A DNA stretch of 64,000 nt from Macrobrachium rosenbergii (lineage: Eukaryota; Arthropoda; Malacostraca; Decapoda; Palaemonidae). The position numbers and the translations under genes are program-made. The notes below the pieces were generated by a model. It worked only from the letters and a program-made list of their open reading frames with translations, ran no database searches and was not told the DNA's origin. Of this stretch, positions 12,393 to 23,972 are shown in pieces (within the stretch, counting starts at the first letter, position 1; each line of letters starts with the position of its first letter). The stretch spans positions 14,644,662 to 14,708,661 of the forward strand of contig NC_089749.1 of the NCBI RefSeq assembly GCF_040412425.1. The letters are read 5' to 3'.

Positions 12393-13565
12393 ATGGAAAG
12401 CACGACTGGAGTGGTATGTCTCGTCGTTTTCTTGCTCTTCGTCTCCTTCTGTGCTTCTTTCATCGTCTTTTATGTCGCCCACACGAGGTGTAGTGAAAGA
12501 AAAAGAGCAAGCAGGAAGAATTTGCCTGGGCAGCTGTTACTTCACAACGTGCATCTGGGCAGAGTGAGGGAGTCATTTTGTAGATTTTACTTTATAGATT
12601 TTGATTTGATCGATGCCTAATAGTTAAACGCCTCATTGTTGATTATTCCCTTTAATAATGTGGAGCGTAATAAAACCACTAGGTTAAAAGTTAACCATAT
12701 TTCGTTCTTGGGTTTCAACGTACAGAATTTGGATCTTTTATCCCAATAATCGTACTGCAATTTGTTTTAATTTATTTCATATCTTGAAATTATACTATTT
12801 TTTACTTGTACAATAATAGTTATGAAGTAAAAGATGGAGAATCTGTTGGTTAACTGTAAACTATTTAAGTTGGCTGTGGCTTTTACGTATGTTGTATAAT
12901 ATGGTCTGCTTGTTAATAATATTGATTCTTATACTTCTGTAATTTATATTGTATTACTCAGGAGATGCCCCAGAATGAGGACCACTTACACATGTTCCCA
13001 AGTTCGCCCAGCAGTCTCTATCTAAATGATTTAAACGCCATGCTGCTGGAAGTGGATGGTGTTGGCATTCTTCCTGACCAGTCTACCCCTGGCACTTCTG
13101 AAGGTATGGATTTACTTGTTAAAACTTATTGTTTTTGGTTTTTTATATGTTTAGTAATTTCATGTGTTATTTAGGTTTCTTGCATATTTCGTGTAGAAAG
13201 TTTGGCTTGATGTAGTTGCTGATATGGTTAGTGTTTGTCATAGATTGCTTAGAATTTTATAACTTTAATAGTCTGCGTTTTATTTATGCCATTATCTCAT
13301 ATCATATAGGTTAAATAAAATTTTCATGTGATTGTAGTCTGGCTTTTTATTATTATTGTTGGTATGTACGAATAGGAATCTGCTACGGGGTGGTTTTCTC
13401 TGGATCTTACTTGAGTATTTGACTTACCAAGACCTCTAACAAATTTCAGGAAGCCTGGATATCCCAACTAACCGTAGTGTCACCGGACAACCATTATTAA
13501 CGAGAATTGTAGCAGTCGTCGAAGACAGTGACCCTAATCTAAAACGGCTAGATATCGTGAGATGA
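12393..13565 (+). CDS. Gene 1: small single-pass membrane protein, three exons, 142 aa
   Basis: Coding exons are 12393-12563, 12962-13103 and 13450-13565 (stop TGA). Donors are GTGAGG and GTATGG; acceptors end in CAG. The reading frame stays open across both introns (398 and 346 bp; phases 0 and 1), which is strong evidence for a real gene. The ATG lies 1 nt after a TTTCAG acceptor, so an untranslated leader exon is expected upstream. Exon 1 carries one hydrophobic segment (about residues 7-29, with Cys9 and Cys20), then Cys33 and a basic cluster (R32, R36, K37, R38, R41, K42). By the positive-inside rule this implies N-terminus outside and C-terminus in the cytosol, without a cleaved signal peptide. 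The remaining ~100 residues are polar and rich in Ser, Pro, Asp and Leu, probably disordered, ending in a mixed-charge tail. I do not recognise the family. Gene 2, about 11 kb downstream, has the same layout. Expression and function are unknown. Confidence 0.72.
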
Positions 13566-14160
13566 CAGTGGATGTTTAGTCTTAATATCTTCAGCAGTCG
13601 ACAGATTTCAGTAGAGTATCTTCGGTTCTCGACGCCACTGTTCAGCCATCACGCCTCTCAGTTGGTCTTTGTGTATTTGCATTGTGACGTCATCATTTGC
13701 CTTGTCACGTGATCAGTCTTGACTTTGTGATTTGACCAGTCTCTGCATTGTGACATGATTAACCACTTAAGTCCCATAAGCCTAGAGACTGTTTGAGTAA
13801 GCTTCCGGTTGGTCCTTTTAGTGCCTCAAGTGATGTAAGATACTTTTTTTTTTTTTTGGATAAGACACAGGTTACTCGCACGCTTACAGATGGGAATGGT
13901 TTATTTAACCTAAAAGACTAGAATGTTGGAATAACTTAAGGCCGGTTAGGTCTAAATTATGAAAAGGTTAACTGACGGCAGCGGAGTGAGTTCTCTTGTC
14001 TTACAGCAGTTGTATTCCACATCTATTTGCAATTGTCAGATTATATTTGCCACTTCAGACATGTTGCCAATAGGAGCATATTTTAGCATTTTAATTATCT
14101 TAATGACAAGTTTCTTGATGGAGTGCCTTAAATTATTTAATTTATCCAATAAAATCCAAC
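13566..14160 (+). other. Probable 3' UTR of gene 1 with AATAAA
   Basis: No coding frame is evident after the stop. A canonical AATAAA stands at 14148-14153, which would give a 3' UTR of roughly 600 nt. A TGACGTCA palindrome lies at 13685-13692. Confidence 0.45.
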
Positions 14161-14161
14161 G

Positions 14162-15040
14162 AATCGGCAGTTGTTTTAACTCTTGTCCTCAGCAGCTTGG
14201 TTTGTTACAGTGAAGAAACTTGCAGAATGCAAGATTGACTTTCATGAAGATAAGTTTCTTGAAAGACTCGACCGTAGATTCATGGAATTGAGTTATAATG
14301 AAGGGAATTTGTTGTATATATGGCGTTTCCAAAGCTTACTTTGGTTGGGCTGACATTTAAATAACGACGCTTATTCTAGATCTTATTACTGAATCTGTGA
14401 TGTGATGTCTATTTTAATTTGTATGCTCAATACAATGCTTTAAGTAAGCATTTTTTTTTTACTAAAATGACTATAAAAGTAGCCAATTTGTTATTAAATT
14501 TAACTTGTTTATTACTAAAAGTTCTTTACGTCTAGTGTGTTATTCGGGTACATATTTGTGAATAAGAAAACTTTACAATACAAAGGTTGGAAAGAAATTT
14601 GAAGATAGAGCAAGGTATGTTAAAAAAAAAAAAAAAAAAAGAGGAAGAGGGTGAATTTTGACCTATGCCAGAACTAGGTTTCTTGATAATTTGAGGGGAA
14701 AGCGGTGAAACAAATATTTTCCTAGGTTTTTTTCTAATAAGTTTTAATGACTTCTTGGAACTTATAAACTACATTTTCTCCAGCGGTTAGAAAGTCTTGT
14801 CTTCGGTTTTGCTCGGCTAAATGTTGTTTCTGATCAAATTCAACAACCTTTTTTCTTCTATAGAGAGATCGATACAGCATATTTAGTAACCCGGAAAACC
14901 TTTTGTAATATTTCCAGGTTAACTTAAAAACATAAGATCTGTAATAAGGGATTATTTTGTAATTTAAGAACTGAACAAATCTCGATTAAAATATTAGGAA
15001 ACAAAAAAAGGGGGCGGTGGCTGGGGACGGACGCAGAAGA
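14162..15040. other. No gene seen downstream of gene 1
   Basis: AT-rich unique DNA with A18 at 14623-14640 and T-runs. No coherent frame. Confidence 0.4.
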
Positions 15041-15046
15041 GAACTA

Positions 15047-15200
15047 TCAAGCACTGGAAAGGGATTATCTCCATTCCATCTTGAACACCTGGTCTCAAGG
15101 TTTTTAAATATCCTCTTCTCCCTCACCGTTAATCTAAAGCCCCGCCCACCCGACTATAGACTTTGCCTGGGAGATAGACCATTGCCAGACAAAATCAGTA
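15047..15200 (+). repeat. Diverged repeat D, copy 1
   Basis: Shares GGAAAGGGATTATCTCCA, ACACCTGGTCT and AAGGTTTTTAAAT with 16011-16255. Confidence 0.55.
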
Positions 15201-15636
15201 AAGAAACAGTTCAACCATTATTATCGTTATATTATTAGTAGTTGTTGTAATAGTAGAGCAAAATGAAGTAGACTCCAGGGTGCCAACAGAGAAAGCATTC
15301 CAGTGAGGAAGACAAGTAAGGAAAGTATTGTGATAACAGGAAAAATTAGCAGAAAGGAAAATGAATTTAAAAAATGAAAATATATTAATGCTTGAAGATA
15401 AAGGAAAATATACATAATTTCATATAAATGGCCATACATATGGATTAAACACGTATATATTAGCAAAATTTAAAATATAGGAGTATATTCCCATAGATAT
15501 TAAGTTATATTTGACTCCAATGATAATGTTCATGTATATTCCCGTACATATTTTCATTCATGTATCATATATTACGTTAGCGATATGAAGATTATTTTTA
15601 TATGGTTTTCATGCATGTCTGTTTATAATAAAACTA

Positions 15637-15879
15637 ATGAATTGGCTCTTGGCATCAATCTTTGTCACAATCGTATGTCTGGCAGTCGTGTGCATTACTC
15701 AACCCACACAGTCTGGTGTCTTCGCTCAAATCAAACAGAAGCGGCGAGTCTGGCAACGGACAAACATATCGCTCTTGTCTGATGACAAACTCATGTCGTG
15801 TGGACAGGGCTTTGGATTTCGGTTCTGTTTTACTTATTTTTTTCTTGACATATGTCCCAATCATTGTTATATGAAATGA
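15637..15879 (+). CDS. Possible small secreted or membrane peptide ORF, 80 aa
   Basis: ATG-initiated ORF between genes 1 and 2. Residues 1-22 are a good signal peptide or signal anchor (MNWLLAS start, then Ile/Val/Leu/Cys-rich), followed by Gln/Thr/Pro and a basic KQKRR motif at about 33-37. Four Cys follow (about 54, 63, 72, 76) with aromatic residues. It could be a cysteine-containing secreted peptide or an exon 1 comparable with genes 1 and 2. There is no clear donor, acceptor or promoter, and other frames are also open here, so chance is quite possible. Family not recognised. Confidence 0.25.
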   Translation: MNWLLASIFVTIVCLAVVCITQPTQSGVFAQIKQKRRVWQRTNISLLSDDKLMSCGQGFGFRFCFTYFFLDICPNHCYMK

Positions 15880-16010
15880 AAATTGCCCTTTAGGGAGGGA
15901 ACGATAAATCTTTAGTAAGGCTTTCCAATATTTTCTGGCAAATTTGAAACTTTCGATGTATAAGACGGGTTATTTAGTTAAATACTGAAAACTTCTATAT
16001 ATTAAAATAA

Positions 16011-16255
16011 GTTCCGGAAAGGGATTGTCTCCAGTTCCTTGGGGATTAGAATATGCACTCGGAAAGCCCTTTACCATGGACACCTGGTCTTGAGGTTTTT
16101 AAATCTCCCCCTATCCCCACACCCAAAATCCCCCCTCCCCCTACAATCTCTCCAAGTAGCAAAGAGCCTATAGATTTATGGAGATTCCCTGACCATACAA
16201 ACCCTTCACTAATCCGTGAGGTAAGGTCAGGCAGCCAGCACCCTGCCAGAAAGAT
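16011..16255 (+). repeat. Diverged repeat D, copy 2
   Basis: Shares GGAAAGGGATTGTCTCCA, ACACCTGGTCT and AGGTTTTTAAATC with 15047-15200; longer, with a C-rich middle. Confidence 0.55.
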
Positions 16256-18166
16256 GGTCAACAAGACCTTCGGGAAGCATTGGCGCTTACGGGAATAAAT
16301 GAACCCCATCGTTCATTGTTATGTTCTTACTTTTCTTCTGTTTGTTTTCCTTTAAGGAAGACACACAAACTCTCTCTGAACCATATACATTTATTTTCGG
16401 TTTATAATGCAATAAAGATACAACGGAAATGTAAAAGGCTTAAATTTAGTGAAACAAAACAACCACCAATTTCACACAACTTGGTAGAAACTGAGACTAA
16501 CTACAAATGAGGGAAACACTGCAGCCTTCCTTCGACCAAATTTCATAAACAACAGTTATAAGATTAACAAACGCTGTTTGTCGTATATCATATATCAAGG
16601 CCTGACAGTTTTAGTACTACGCGGTCCAGGCGTTTGGTCAGTACAATAAATCACAGTTACCTAGTTGACCTGCTTAAAAACAAAGTTCTCATCATTTATA
16701 AATAAGAATATATACATGTATACATATGTATGTTGTGTGCCAGCATATAGTTAAAATTAACATTACTGGGTATTGGAATGTAGCCTATAAGCTTTGCGTT
16801 TGTCTGTTAACTTTGCATTTTGTTCTGAGCAAGCAGCGTCACCGAGAACAGTTGAAGAATATCGTACTTGCCAAGTATACTTTCCCTACTCATTCCCTCC
16901 CATCTATGCTCTTTGTTCTTCCTCCAAACCCATCCCCTCCTCTTAAGGAAGTACAGTACACCACCTAAGTATCCATCACCGACTGACCCCATCTGGTAAA
17001 AGTTTCACAAAGTACCCAGAAACGGGAATCGTTCTTCTTCATTATCGTCAGTAAGAAAACATGGCTACTCTAAATATGAAGATATATTAACCCTTTGGGT
17101 ACTGCCGTTGTTTGCAAGCGGATTACGTAAGTGGTACTGTACTTGAATGAGTTAAGTTGAAACTAACATTCTTTGTGCTTGTTCCATGCGAATAGGGTTC
17201 ATCTACTGAAATAATTATAATAAAAAAATGTACTTAAGTCTGCTGAAGGAAGGCGATTGTGACGTTTTATTCATTACACTATTTATTGCAATAAGAATTA
17301 TTGTTGAAAGGTGTTGAAAGTGGATGATGTAAACATATTCTACATCTAATGAGAAAGGAGGGTTAAAATGATAGTGACTGCTTTAAAGATCAGAACAGCT
17401 TGAAACATTTGTGGTCACTGTACAGTAGTTTCGTTTAGAATTGTGTTATAATTTCGACGGTTCTATATTGTGTCAAATTTTTGAGGTTACTACAGTAGCC
17501 TGTTCAAGTGCCTTGGGGATATTTGGTACCAAAAAAAAAATTAGTAGCCGTATCTACACGTGACTCAAAGCTTTTTGTCTGCTTAAACTCCATTTAACTT
17601 TGGCCAGAGTTCAAGCACTGCAGTTATTCACCGCACTAAAAATTCTGTTAGAACATAACTGAATCTTTAAAAACCTTGGCCTCTAGCCAAGAGAGCCTCC
17701 AAAAGTCTCCTTTTATTTGTTCCTGCCTACATTACTTCTGCTTCATTAGATTTCCGCAAAATCGCAGTGATAAACCAACGCGATGGGTAATTTACCATGT
17801 CAGGCGTCCCGCCGTCTGGGCTTCTTTCCCCCCAAGGAAATGATCTGAAGAGCGAGTGTGGTTTATGTAATTATATACTGCGGTTGTTTTGGTGTCGGGA
17901 ATGACTTTTTTTTTCTAAGGATTGCGTACTTGGATTTGGGGAGAAGGGAGAGAGATAGGACGGGGGGGGAGTTAGCGAGGGGAGGGCTGTTGCATAAGAC
18001 CAGCATTAGCAACATCAACAATATTGATGGTTTCCTATTTAGCTTCTTTTATTTATTCATATGAAAGGTTATCATACTATGTCATAAGTGATTTTTTTTA
18101 TTAATAAGAGTATGTGAATTCTTTAAATTTAAAGTGTTAGCATAAGAGATAGAGCACGTACACACA

Positions 18167-18170
<4 letters not shown>
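16256..18170. other. No gene seen
   Basis: Mostly unique AT-rich sequence; short ORFs lack domains and splice support. Confidence 0.4.
17183..17229 (+). mobile_element. AAT-tailed retroposon 3' end, degenerate
   Basis: GCTTGTTCCATGCGAATAGG, then GTTCATCTACTGAAATAAT. Same block as at 29705 and 50525. Confidence 0.45.
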
Positions 18171-18171
<1 letters not shown>

Positions 18172-18239
<68 letters not shown>

Positions 18240-18298
18240 TCTTCAGACAATGTCTGGAAGAAAGTAATTTAAACAAGTAACAAAGGAACAACCGTCTC

Positions 18299-18339
<41 letters not shown>

Positions 18340-18340
18340 A
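18172..18340. repeat. (TA)n and (GA)n
   Basis: TA 18172-18234; GA 18302-18338. Confidence 0.95.
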
Positions 18341-18619
18341 TCTTTATAAGCCCCCTTTTTTTTTTCAAGGCCCTCCTTGCCTCCTAGAACGGATGAAATA
18401 AGCCGACTAACTAAATCCTCAGGTCAAAGGTTGCCCCCCAACGGATCGATCCCGTAAACCACAATATCCTTTCGTCCATCAAGGCCGAACGAATTTCTCG
18501 ATCATGTCGACGTTTTCCTACGGTCTTTCCTGAAGGAGAACGTTGGTTTTTTTTCATTTCCTTTGTGACTTTTCGTGTAGCCATAGGTTTTGATACCCTT
18601 GACTGTCTCTCTCCGTACA

Positions 18620-18638
18620 CGCACACACACACACAGAT

Positions 18639-18709
<71 letters not shown>

Positions 18710-18819
18710 TCACATTTGTACGTGATTCATTTCATCATAAATTACAGGTGAAAAAATAGAGACCAGCCTAGACCTACAGCCTGTCTCTTATTTTTCACCT
18801 GTAATTGATATATATATAT

Positions 18820-18896
<77 letters not shown>
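18620..18896. repeat. (CA)n, (TA)n, hairpin, (TA)n, (GATA)n
   Basis: CA 18620-18635, TA to 18705, hairpin 18740-18806, TA 18809-18861, TAGA to 18896. Confidence 0.95.
18740..18806. repeat. 24-bp near-perfect hairpin between AT tracts
   Basis: Arms 18740-18763 and 18783-18806 (AATTACAGGTGAAAAA...), with ~19-nt loop and (TA)n on both sides. Confidence 0.85.
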
Positions 18897-19141
18897 GAAT
18901 TGATTTATCATAATTTTTGTTAGAACTTTCTTAAAATGTTTAGTTTACAAAGGCTCAGGTATAGAACTTGTTATGTACTATATTATATAGCCAAATAAGA
19001 TGAAGTATTTATTGCAACAGTGTGAGAGACGCAACAATTTTCCCACCCCCTTACTTCAATAATGTAGTCAATCTAGTTACGAGGATTGATGAAGGTGCGG
19101 TCATTCAGATATAAAAATCTAAACACATATATATAATCCTT

Positions 19142-19806
19142 ATGGAAAATGGCAGCTTTAAATCAAGTGCAGAAATGAACTATACTACTTACAAATGGAC
19201 TGAGATATGGAAGCATGTAAATAATAGATTCATTGACCCACACGATAGACATATATTGTACAAATATTTGCATGAAGTGCTTCCTACAAAAGAGAGATTG
19301 CATGTTACGAAAATATCAAGAGATCAATATTGCGTGGAATGTGGAAACATTGAACATATGATGCAAGTATTTTACTTTTGTCCTTTAGGGAAAAACTTGT
19401 TAGATTTGGTTTCAGCAAAAAATATTGCGAGTTTGCGGGATTAATTGTGTTGTTTTGCTAAAGCTGATAAAGTTTGACTTTGACCCCATTTCTAGAGAAG
19501 ACAGAAACACTGCAGTAATAAGTGACCTTATTATTGGACTGTGGCAAGGTTATAAGAATGGGATACTCTTAAATGACCCGAACTCGAGGACTATGATTCA
19601 GGAAAGGAGGCAGAGATCCAGATTGATTTTAAATTTTCAACGAGGAGATTCCTTTAAACAATATTTCACGGGGAAATACATGACAAATTTATAAATATTT
19701 CAGAATGATTGTAAATTATCTTTCACCATAAATGTAAATATTTGTAAACAACCAATGTAAAGCTTATTTTTGGAAAATAAGCATTTAAAAGCAAAAAAAA
19801 AAAAAA
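19142..19806 (+). pseudogene. 5'-truncated non-LTR retrotransposon, reverse-transcriptase C-terminus
   Basis: The frame from 19142 encodes a Trp-rich segment, then a HEVLPTKERL motif and the block YCVECGN...FYFCP. This matches the zinc-binding region (zf-RVT) found C-terminal of LINE reverse transcriptases, where few-residue spacers separate Cys, Cys, His and Cys. Here the expected His is Gln (CAA). The frame ends at TAA at about 19444 and continues in another frame from about 19425 to 19694, so one frameshift is present. A poly-A run at 19793-19807 marks the 3' end. The copy is dead and 5'-truncated, as is typical of target-primed insertion. Clade not determined. Confidence 0.75.
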
Positions 19807-19982
19807 ATCATCATAATTCCGCTTTTGAATAAATTATTCCCAAGGTATAGTAAATGCGACATTAAAATATATTTGTGGATTAATATCTGCGAATATAAGA
19901 AAAAGGTTACGCTTTTATGTGATATATATTCATATGTATATATCTAATATTATATATTTATCTTTCTATATAGATGTATACC

Positions 19983-19987
<5 letters not shown>

Positions 19988-20050
<63 letters not shown>
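19988..20050. repeat. (TA)n
   Basis: Pure TA after a TA-rich run from 19921. Confidence 0.95.
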
Positions 20051-20052
<2 letters not shown>

Positions 20053-20333
20053 GAATGTCTTTTTACTGTAATACAACGAGTAAAATATGAAGATAAAAAT
20101 ATAAACACTATTTGAATTGTTGCAACCATATATTTCGAAACAGAAATATATGGTTGTTCTATGTGACTTTATTTCATTCTTCATATATATATATAAAATA
20201 TATATATATATATACAGTATATATATATGTATATATATATATGCAAATATGTACTGCACATATACACACACATATATATGTATATGTATTAACTTTATCA
20301 CTTAACAATTGTTCTATGCATTAATACAGTTAC

Positions 20334-20386
20334 TAACAGGACCTCATTAAAACTGGATACCATCCAGTTTTAATGAGGTCCTGTTA
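20334..20386. repeat. Perfect 25-bp inverted repeat, 3-nt loop
   Basis: Arms 20334-20358 and 20362-20386, starting TAACAGGACCTCATTAAAAC and exactly complementary. Confidence 0.9.
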
Positions 20387-20472
20387 GAAATGTGTGTATA
20401 TAGATACACATACATATATGTATACATTTATATCTCGCACAATTGTTCTGTGCATTCATACAAAGTATAACA

Positions 20473-20602
20473 TAACAGGACCTCATTTAAACAGAATCAA
20501 CTGTCCGACTACCTGACGACGGGGAGAGTTGGTCCTGAAAGCTTGCAATATTGTGAATAAAATCACCGTTAGATACTTTCTTGTTTAAATGAGGTCCTGT
20601 TA
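20473..20602. mobile_element. Inverted-repeat module, possibly a Penelope-like 3' end
   Basis: Perfect 20-bp arms (20473-20492 and 20583-20602) that restate the module of the adjacent hairpin. The 90 bp between them holds CTGACGACGGGGAGAG, TCCTGAAAGCTTG and AATAAA. This CTGAnGA...GAAA pattern resembles the conserved end of Penelope-like elements, some of which contain hammerhead ribozymes. A functional ribozyme fold is not evident. Confidence 0.35.
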
Positions 20603-20612
20603 TTCTCTCTTC

Positions 20613-20952
<340 letters not shown>

Positions 20953-21516
20953 TTAGTAGCAATGCCCTCTCCGAGAAGGTAAGAATCATAGTGACTAATA
21001 CAAAAATCCTTATCGGGTAAAAAAATAAAAGTGACCAGTAAAGAAAATAGTTATACCTCGGAAGAACGTGACTCCCGCCGTTGATGGAGGCAGCTGCGTC
21101 TATGATGGAAAGCTATCTACTTTATTTGTGTATATTCTTTATGGTAAACGTTTACTGACAGTGAATTCTGTGTAACGCGACTATTATCTATTAAAACTGT
21201 AGATAACTGACCCACCATACCAAAGGATAAATCACTGACAGCTACCAAATATCTAAAAAGCTACAACAAAGCGAAAAACGAGACATTAAAGGAGTGAGTA
21301 TACAGCGAGTGGCATCAGCTCAATGCCAGCTTCTTTGATCCAGATCCCCTGAATGCCTTCTGCTCGAACTATCGAGAACTAGTACTTGTCCTCTGTGAAA
21401 CGGCCGTTCCTTAAGGACACTATCATCATGACTGTCCATTTTAATTTTTTTTGTGGGAAGTTAGTCCTCCGGCTTGCTGAGACAATGCAAGCCTCGTTCG
21501 CTGGCAGACGCAGAGT

Positions 21517-21651
21517 TCAGTAGGGGTGATCAGCCAGTGACCGGAAGGGCGAGAGTTACGGAGTAGGGGTGCGAGTGAGACTATATTTTTGCGGTGTCGG
21601 TCTAAAGGGATTTTAAGGTTCTGGAAACAAATATTTCTACGTGTGACGAAG
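21517..21651 (+). promoter_or_regulatory. Candidate transcription start and 5' leader exon of gene 2
   Basis: A TCAGT arthropod initiator match lies at 21517-21521 in a locally GC-richer stretch. About 130 nt downstream is a strong donor, ACGAAG|GTAAGG, with the GT at 21652. Splicing it to the acceptor just before the gene 2 ATG would give a short untranslated first exon and a 2.3-kb intron. No TATA box is seen at -30. This is inference; RNA 5' ends would decide it. Confidence 0.35.
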
Positions 21652-23965
21652 GTAAGGGATCATCCGTTTGTCATGTTTATTTTCTAGGTTGTTAATACCA
21701 GTGCCTGCGAACTTTGTCTCAAGGTTTCTTTGGATTTTGGAAGTTGTATGGTTAGTACTGGTTACCCAGTGTTTTAAATGTTCGTTACTAAAATAAACAC
21801 TTGTTAGGTCAGTGGTGTTTCTGCAGCTCTGCCTTGTCTGTTTTCTTGGATTAATGTGTCAGACTTGAATTATGCCGAGTAGGTATGCGTCTAGGGATTT
21901 CCAAGCCTACTATGTGCTGTGAACAATTCATAGTAGGTATTCGTTATGCGTTCAAGGTTTTATGAGTTGCACTTCGTCTTGAATTATGCTGTGAATTATC
22001 CCTAGGTGATCGCAGCGTGGGAGTAACTAGTGGCAATTTTAATAGGTTTACTTCTTTGTAATGGTATTGGATTGGCTTTCATGTGTACTATTTGGTGATG
22101 GTGCTTTTATCACATAAGCATGTGATTACCTTTTCCGGTAGATCTAAGTAGTAGCTCCGCGGCGTTACCTTTCAGTTTACTTTTCTAGTTTTTGTCATAA
22201 TTATGGATTTATCTTCAATTTTGTCGCACGAACGTAATCAACCTGTAATTAACCCTGAAGTCCTCGTCCAACAAGGGTTTCACACGCTACCTCTGGCAAG
22301 ATATATCGGTATGCCCTAGATCTTGGCACGTCCTCAGATCTTGTTTCGGTGCTGTCTATGCCTCTGGTCCGGCAAGTGCAATAACTTAACGCACCCCGCC
22401 AGTCATCAAACATCGTGGCAGTGACATTCCATCCCCTATGCGTATTAAACACGGCGAAATGCATTTAATTCTTCCTGTTAAGAATGGCCTCAGTTTTTCC
22501 TCCAGACGGCGCTTCCCAACGAACACGCCCGCTCCATTTCTGTGCTCTCCCCACCCAAAACCCCGAATTCCCACAGTCCCCTTTACTGTTGAGTAGAGTT
22601 AGGGGGCAAATAGCAGTTGGCTGACAACAAACAAACTCATCGCCGTATCAGAAGCCCTACAAGTGTAGAAAACTTGTTTCACAGGAAAACAGTGCGGAGT
22701 TGAAAATTTGTTCTACCTGTTTTCCTTACAAACATTGTTTGCTTAGAATTATATGACAAGCAAGGAAATAAAAGATGTAGTGTTTTGACGCTCTCTGCCC
22801 CCTCCGCCCTTGTCTCTCAAAGTGAACTCATAATTGTATTGTGTAACCTGAATTATATTTTTGCTTCTCTCTGAAAATGAACCCATATATTTTTTTTTAA
22901 TGAACCCTGGTACTGGATTACAAAACTGAATTATATTTATTTCTCTTCACAAATGAACTACATATTTGAATTTGAGAGACAGAGAGAGACAGAGAGAGGG
23001 GGGGGCGGGGGGATTTTGACCAAAGGTCAAGCGCCGAGACCTAGATCATTCAGCTCTGATACTGAAATTGACAGTAAAAGGATTTGAAAGGTGAAACATG
23101 AGGAAAACCTCAAAGCAGTTGCACTATGAATCAATTGTCGGGAGAGGAGGGTGGAAAGTAAGATGGAAGAAAGAGATTATAAACGGAGGTATAGTAAAAG
23201 TAATGAAAGAGGCTGCAGCTAGGGGCCGAAGGGACGCTGCAAAGAACCTTCAGTAAAGCGTACAGTGCACCGCTTGAGGAGTACTTCCCTCTACGGGGTA
23301 ATTCGTGGAGTAACCTGTATTCTCTCTTCTTAGTTCGTCACTTCCAATCAAAATGTATTAGTTTTTTGTAGTTTTCTTGGTAAAGGCTCTCAAGGAATAT
23401 TTTAAAACTGTCGTTCTTATAAGACGACTTTCGTTGATGAAGGTCGTGGAACTGATAGAAAAAAAAAATTAAATTAATCTGCCCTCTGGCGGATGACCTT
23501 GAAACTGACAACGCAAGCCCATATTCCTTCAACTCCTGTTCTTATTCTCGAGGCAAGTGGGATAAAGCTGTATATAGCCTTTATGCACAGTGAGTGTTTG
23601 CTTCCTCCTTCACAGCCTCCTACACCTTTTATACAGTTTTTAGCTTTTGCCCTCACTCTTTGTAATATTTGGTAAATTTTTTGAAAGAATATAGTGTTAT
23701 GGTTCTAGTTTTTGCCCATTTTTTTGTCATTGCCCAACTTTAATTTACATTTTACTCTTATCTGGAAAACTTAAGCGTAAAATAATCTAGTGGCCTCAAT
23801 ATATAATTAAAATTGTCATTCAAAATACTTGACCGTAATTGGTTTTACTTCTTCTTAGGCTTAAATAACTTGGGTAGAAGCCTCTGTGAAGCTATATTGA
23901 TCCATATTTTGATATATTTATCTGTCCGGAGGCGCTGCCTTTTCAATTTTTTAACTTTATTTTAG
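21652..23965 (+). other. Inferred first intron of gene 2
   Basis: Non-coding under the proposed model. Contains repeat B (minus) at 23020-23302, a G-rich run at 22998-23012 and no other recognised gene. Confidence 0.3.
23020..23302 (-). mobile_element. Repeat B copy
   Basis: Inverted copy lying 670 bp upstream of gene 2 exon 1, inside the inferred first intron. All landmarks are present but diverged. Confidence 0.75.
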
Positions 23966-23972
23966 GATAGAG

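Noticed and set aside
12160..12567. 135-aa ORF overlapping gene 1 exon 1 in another frame
   Set aside because: Overlaps the splice-supported exon and crosses its acceptor; repeats at its start explain the TLVTSTIT motif.
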